Shown piece after piece: positions 63,198 through 64,000 of a stretch of DNA of 64,000 nucleotides. Source of the DNA: JBAXAM01 sp964213355 (GTDB lineage Bacteria > Pseudomonadota > Gammaproteobacteria > UBA9339); contig CAXOVY010000002.1 of assembly GCA_964213355.1 (NCBI GenBank), positions 1 to 64,000 of the forward strand, written 5' to 3'. Every line of letters starts with the position of its first letter. Position 1 is the first letter of the stretch. Both the position numbers and the translations under genes were made by a program. The notes below the pieces were generated by a model, which saw only the letters and a list, made by a program, of their open reading frames with translations, searched no databases and was not told the origin of the DNA.

Positions 63198-64000
63198 TCA
63201 ACTTCTTCATTAATTTTAATTTTTGCCTTGTGCATTATATTATCAATAAACAATTGATACTCAAACTGTCCCAATTGTTTTGGTAATTCTTTTAAAAAAC
63301 CAGTTTCTTTTATGGTGTTATGATGTGACTGATTATCATACACTTTTAGCAATTGCAATACTGCATAATCACCATTTAAATCAACCACAGTAGCAGAAAC
63401 CTCATTGGCGCCTAGTTTGTTTAAATCAAAAGCAGCTTCTACTAGTTTAGCATCTTTATTGTTTTGACTACGATCAGCATCTGTTACTACGTGCCAGGTA
63501 AAATTATACTGTTTCACCAGCTGATCTACTGCTTTACCATGGTGCAATTCTGCCAATAACTCCTGGCTAAAATCATGGGCTTTTTTTTGCATCTCTTGAA
63601 TTTTTAGTTTTTTCTCAATAGCTGCTCGAACCTTATCCAGTGGCTGCAAAGCTTCTGGTATGTGATCCTTAATACGCAACACCACCAATTTACCAGGCGC
63701 GATTTCGATAGAATTACTGTTATACCCCTGCTTCAAAACTGCTTCGCTAAAAGCCGCTTTGAGAACTTTATTACTTGCTAAAATTCCACTTTTACTACCA
63801 GCCTCAGTTACTAAATCCGTTGTCTGAATTTTCAAATCAAGCGCTTTTGCTGCCGGTTCCAAACTATCAGAGTTGGTATAAGTTAAATCGACCAATGTGT
63901 CATTAGCTTCAGAAAGAAACTGAGCCAGCTGCTGATGTTTAGATGCTTGCTTAACCTTAGCAGCAACTGACTTATATGGCGCTATTATTTCTGGTTGAAT
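63194..64000 (-). CDS. ppiD: Periplasmic folding chaperone PpiD, C-terminal part (runs off window)
   Basis: The open frame continues upstream without a stop to position 64000, so only the C-terminal 268 residues are present. ADL/VDLTYTNSDSLEPAAKAL, GILASNKVLKAAFSE and RIKDHIPEALQPLDKVR match the PpiD/SurA-like C-terminal region. PpiD is a membrane-anchored chaperone near the Sec translocon. The N-terminal anchor and the prolyl-isomerase domain lie beyond the right edge. Confidence 0.87.
   Translation of the reverse strand: MQPEIIAPYKSVAAKVKQASKHQQLAQFLSEANDTLVDLTYTNSDSLEPAAKALDLKIQTTDLVTEAGSKSGILASNKVLKAAFSEAVLKQGYNSNSIEIAPGKLVVLRIKDHIPEALQPLDKVRAAIEKKLKIQEMQKKAHDFSQELLAELHHGKAVDQLVKQYNFTWHVVTDADRSQNNKDAKLVEAAFDLNKLGANEVSATVVDLNGDYAVLQLLKVYDNQSHHNTIKETGFLKELPKQLGQFEYQLFIDNIMHKAKIKINEEVE

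Overview
The window looks like a piece of an AT-rich (roughly one third G+C), host-associated gammaproteobacterial chromosome. The core genes (rpsA-lapA-lapB, gyrA, cmk, hflX, rnr, obgE, dut, tilS, accA, fabI, ppiD) and a YecA/UPF0149-like protein point to Gammaproteobacteria. A mevalonate operon for isoprenoids, an effector-like unknown protein, many insertion sequences, broken genes, palindromic repeats inside coding regions and a gyrA-cmk junction without serC/pheA/aroA suggest an intracellular Legionellales or Coxiella-like lineage. That placement is inference; no rRNA gene is present to test it.

Layout. (1) 1-7624 is a nest of IS21-family elements: an old IS21 (A, running off the left edge) has its istA split by two younger IS21-type elements, X (56-4083, with ParB-like and zinc-finger passengers) and Y (4243-7026). 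Removing each with one copy of its target duplication restores the istA frame. (2) 7625-21140 is a minus-strand biosynthetic locus. It has an HMG-CoA-synthase (beta-branching) cassette in the order MBL hydrolase (broken), ACP, KS-decarboxylase, HMGS, ECH1, ECH2, as in trans-AT polyketide clusters, but no polyketide synthase. A MATE exporter, a methyltransferase, a KS/chain-length-factor-like pair, a second ACP, a PP-loop ATPase and an AMP ligase follow. The ligase is broken by an IS630 element and by the end of IS21-A, so the pathway may be decaying. (3) 21298-28133 holds an unknown effector-like protein, a YecA-like protein, an MFS carrier, an L,D-transpeptidase, phosphomannomutase, dUTPase and ObgE.

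(4) 28300-28877 encodes two small proteins with matching double-glycine leaders. (5) 28932-34054 is a tight mevalonate operon, mvaS-mvaK1-mvaK2-LigD-type phosphoesterase-mvaD::idi (a fusion), without HMG-CoA reductase. (6) 34196-50929 is mostly housekeeping DNA: carboxylate symporter, tilS (5' end rebuilt by a palindromic repeat), accA, ZIP carrier, lapB, lapA, rpsA, cmk, gyrA, hflX, a metal-pump pair with a frameshift, and rnr. (7) 51146-58954 is an unusual operon: a one-module NRPS with C-A-T-reductase domains, overlapping a soluble PAS histidine kinase with two receiver domains, followed by a paralogue whose kinase core is degenerate. It could couple synthesis of a reduced peptide or aldehyde to its own sensing. 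(8) 59190-64000 contains a transposase remnant, small lipoproteins, tRNA-Leu(CAG) inside a 14-bp inverted repeat, fabI, a cobalamin adenosyltransferase and the 3' part of ppiD.

The most noteworthy items are the NRPS-kinase operon, the orphan beta-branching plus KS/CLF locus, the nested IS21 elements with a ParB passenger, and the paired double-glycine peptides. All functions are read from sequence motifs and gene context; no database search was run.
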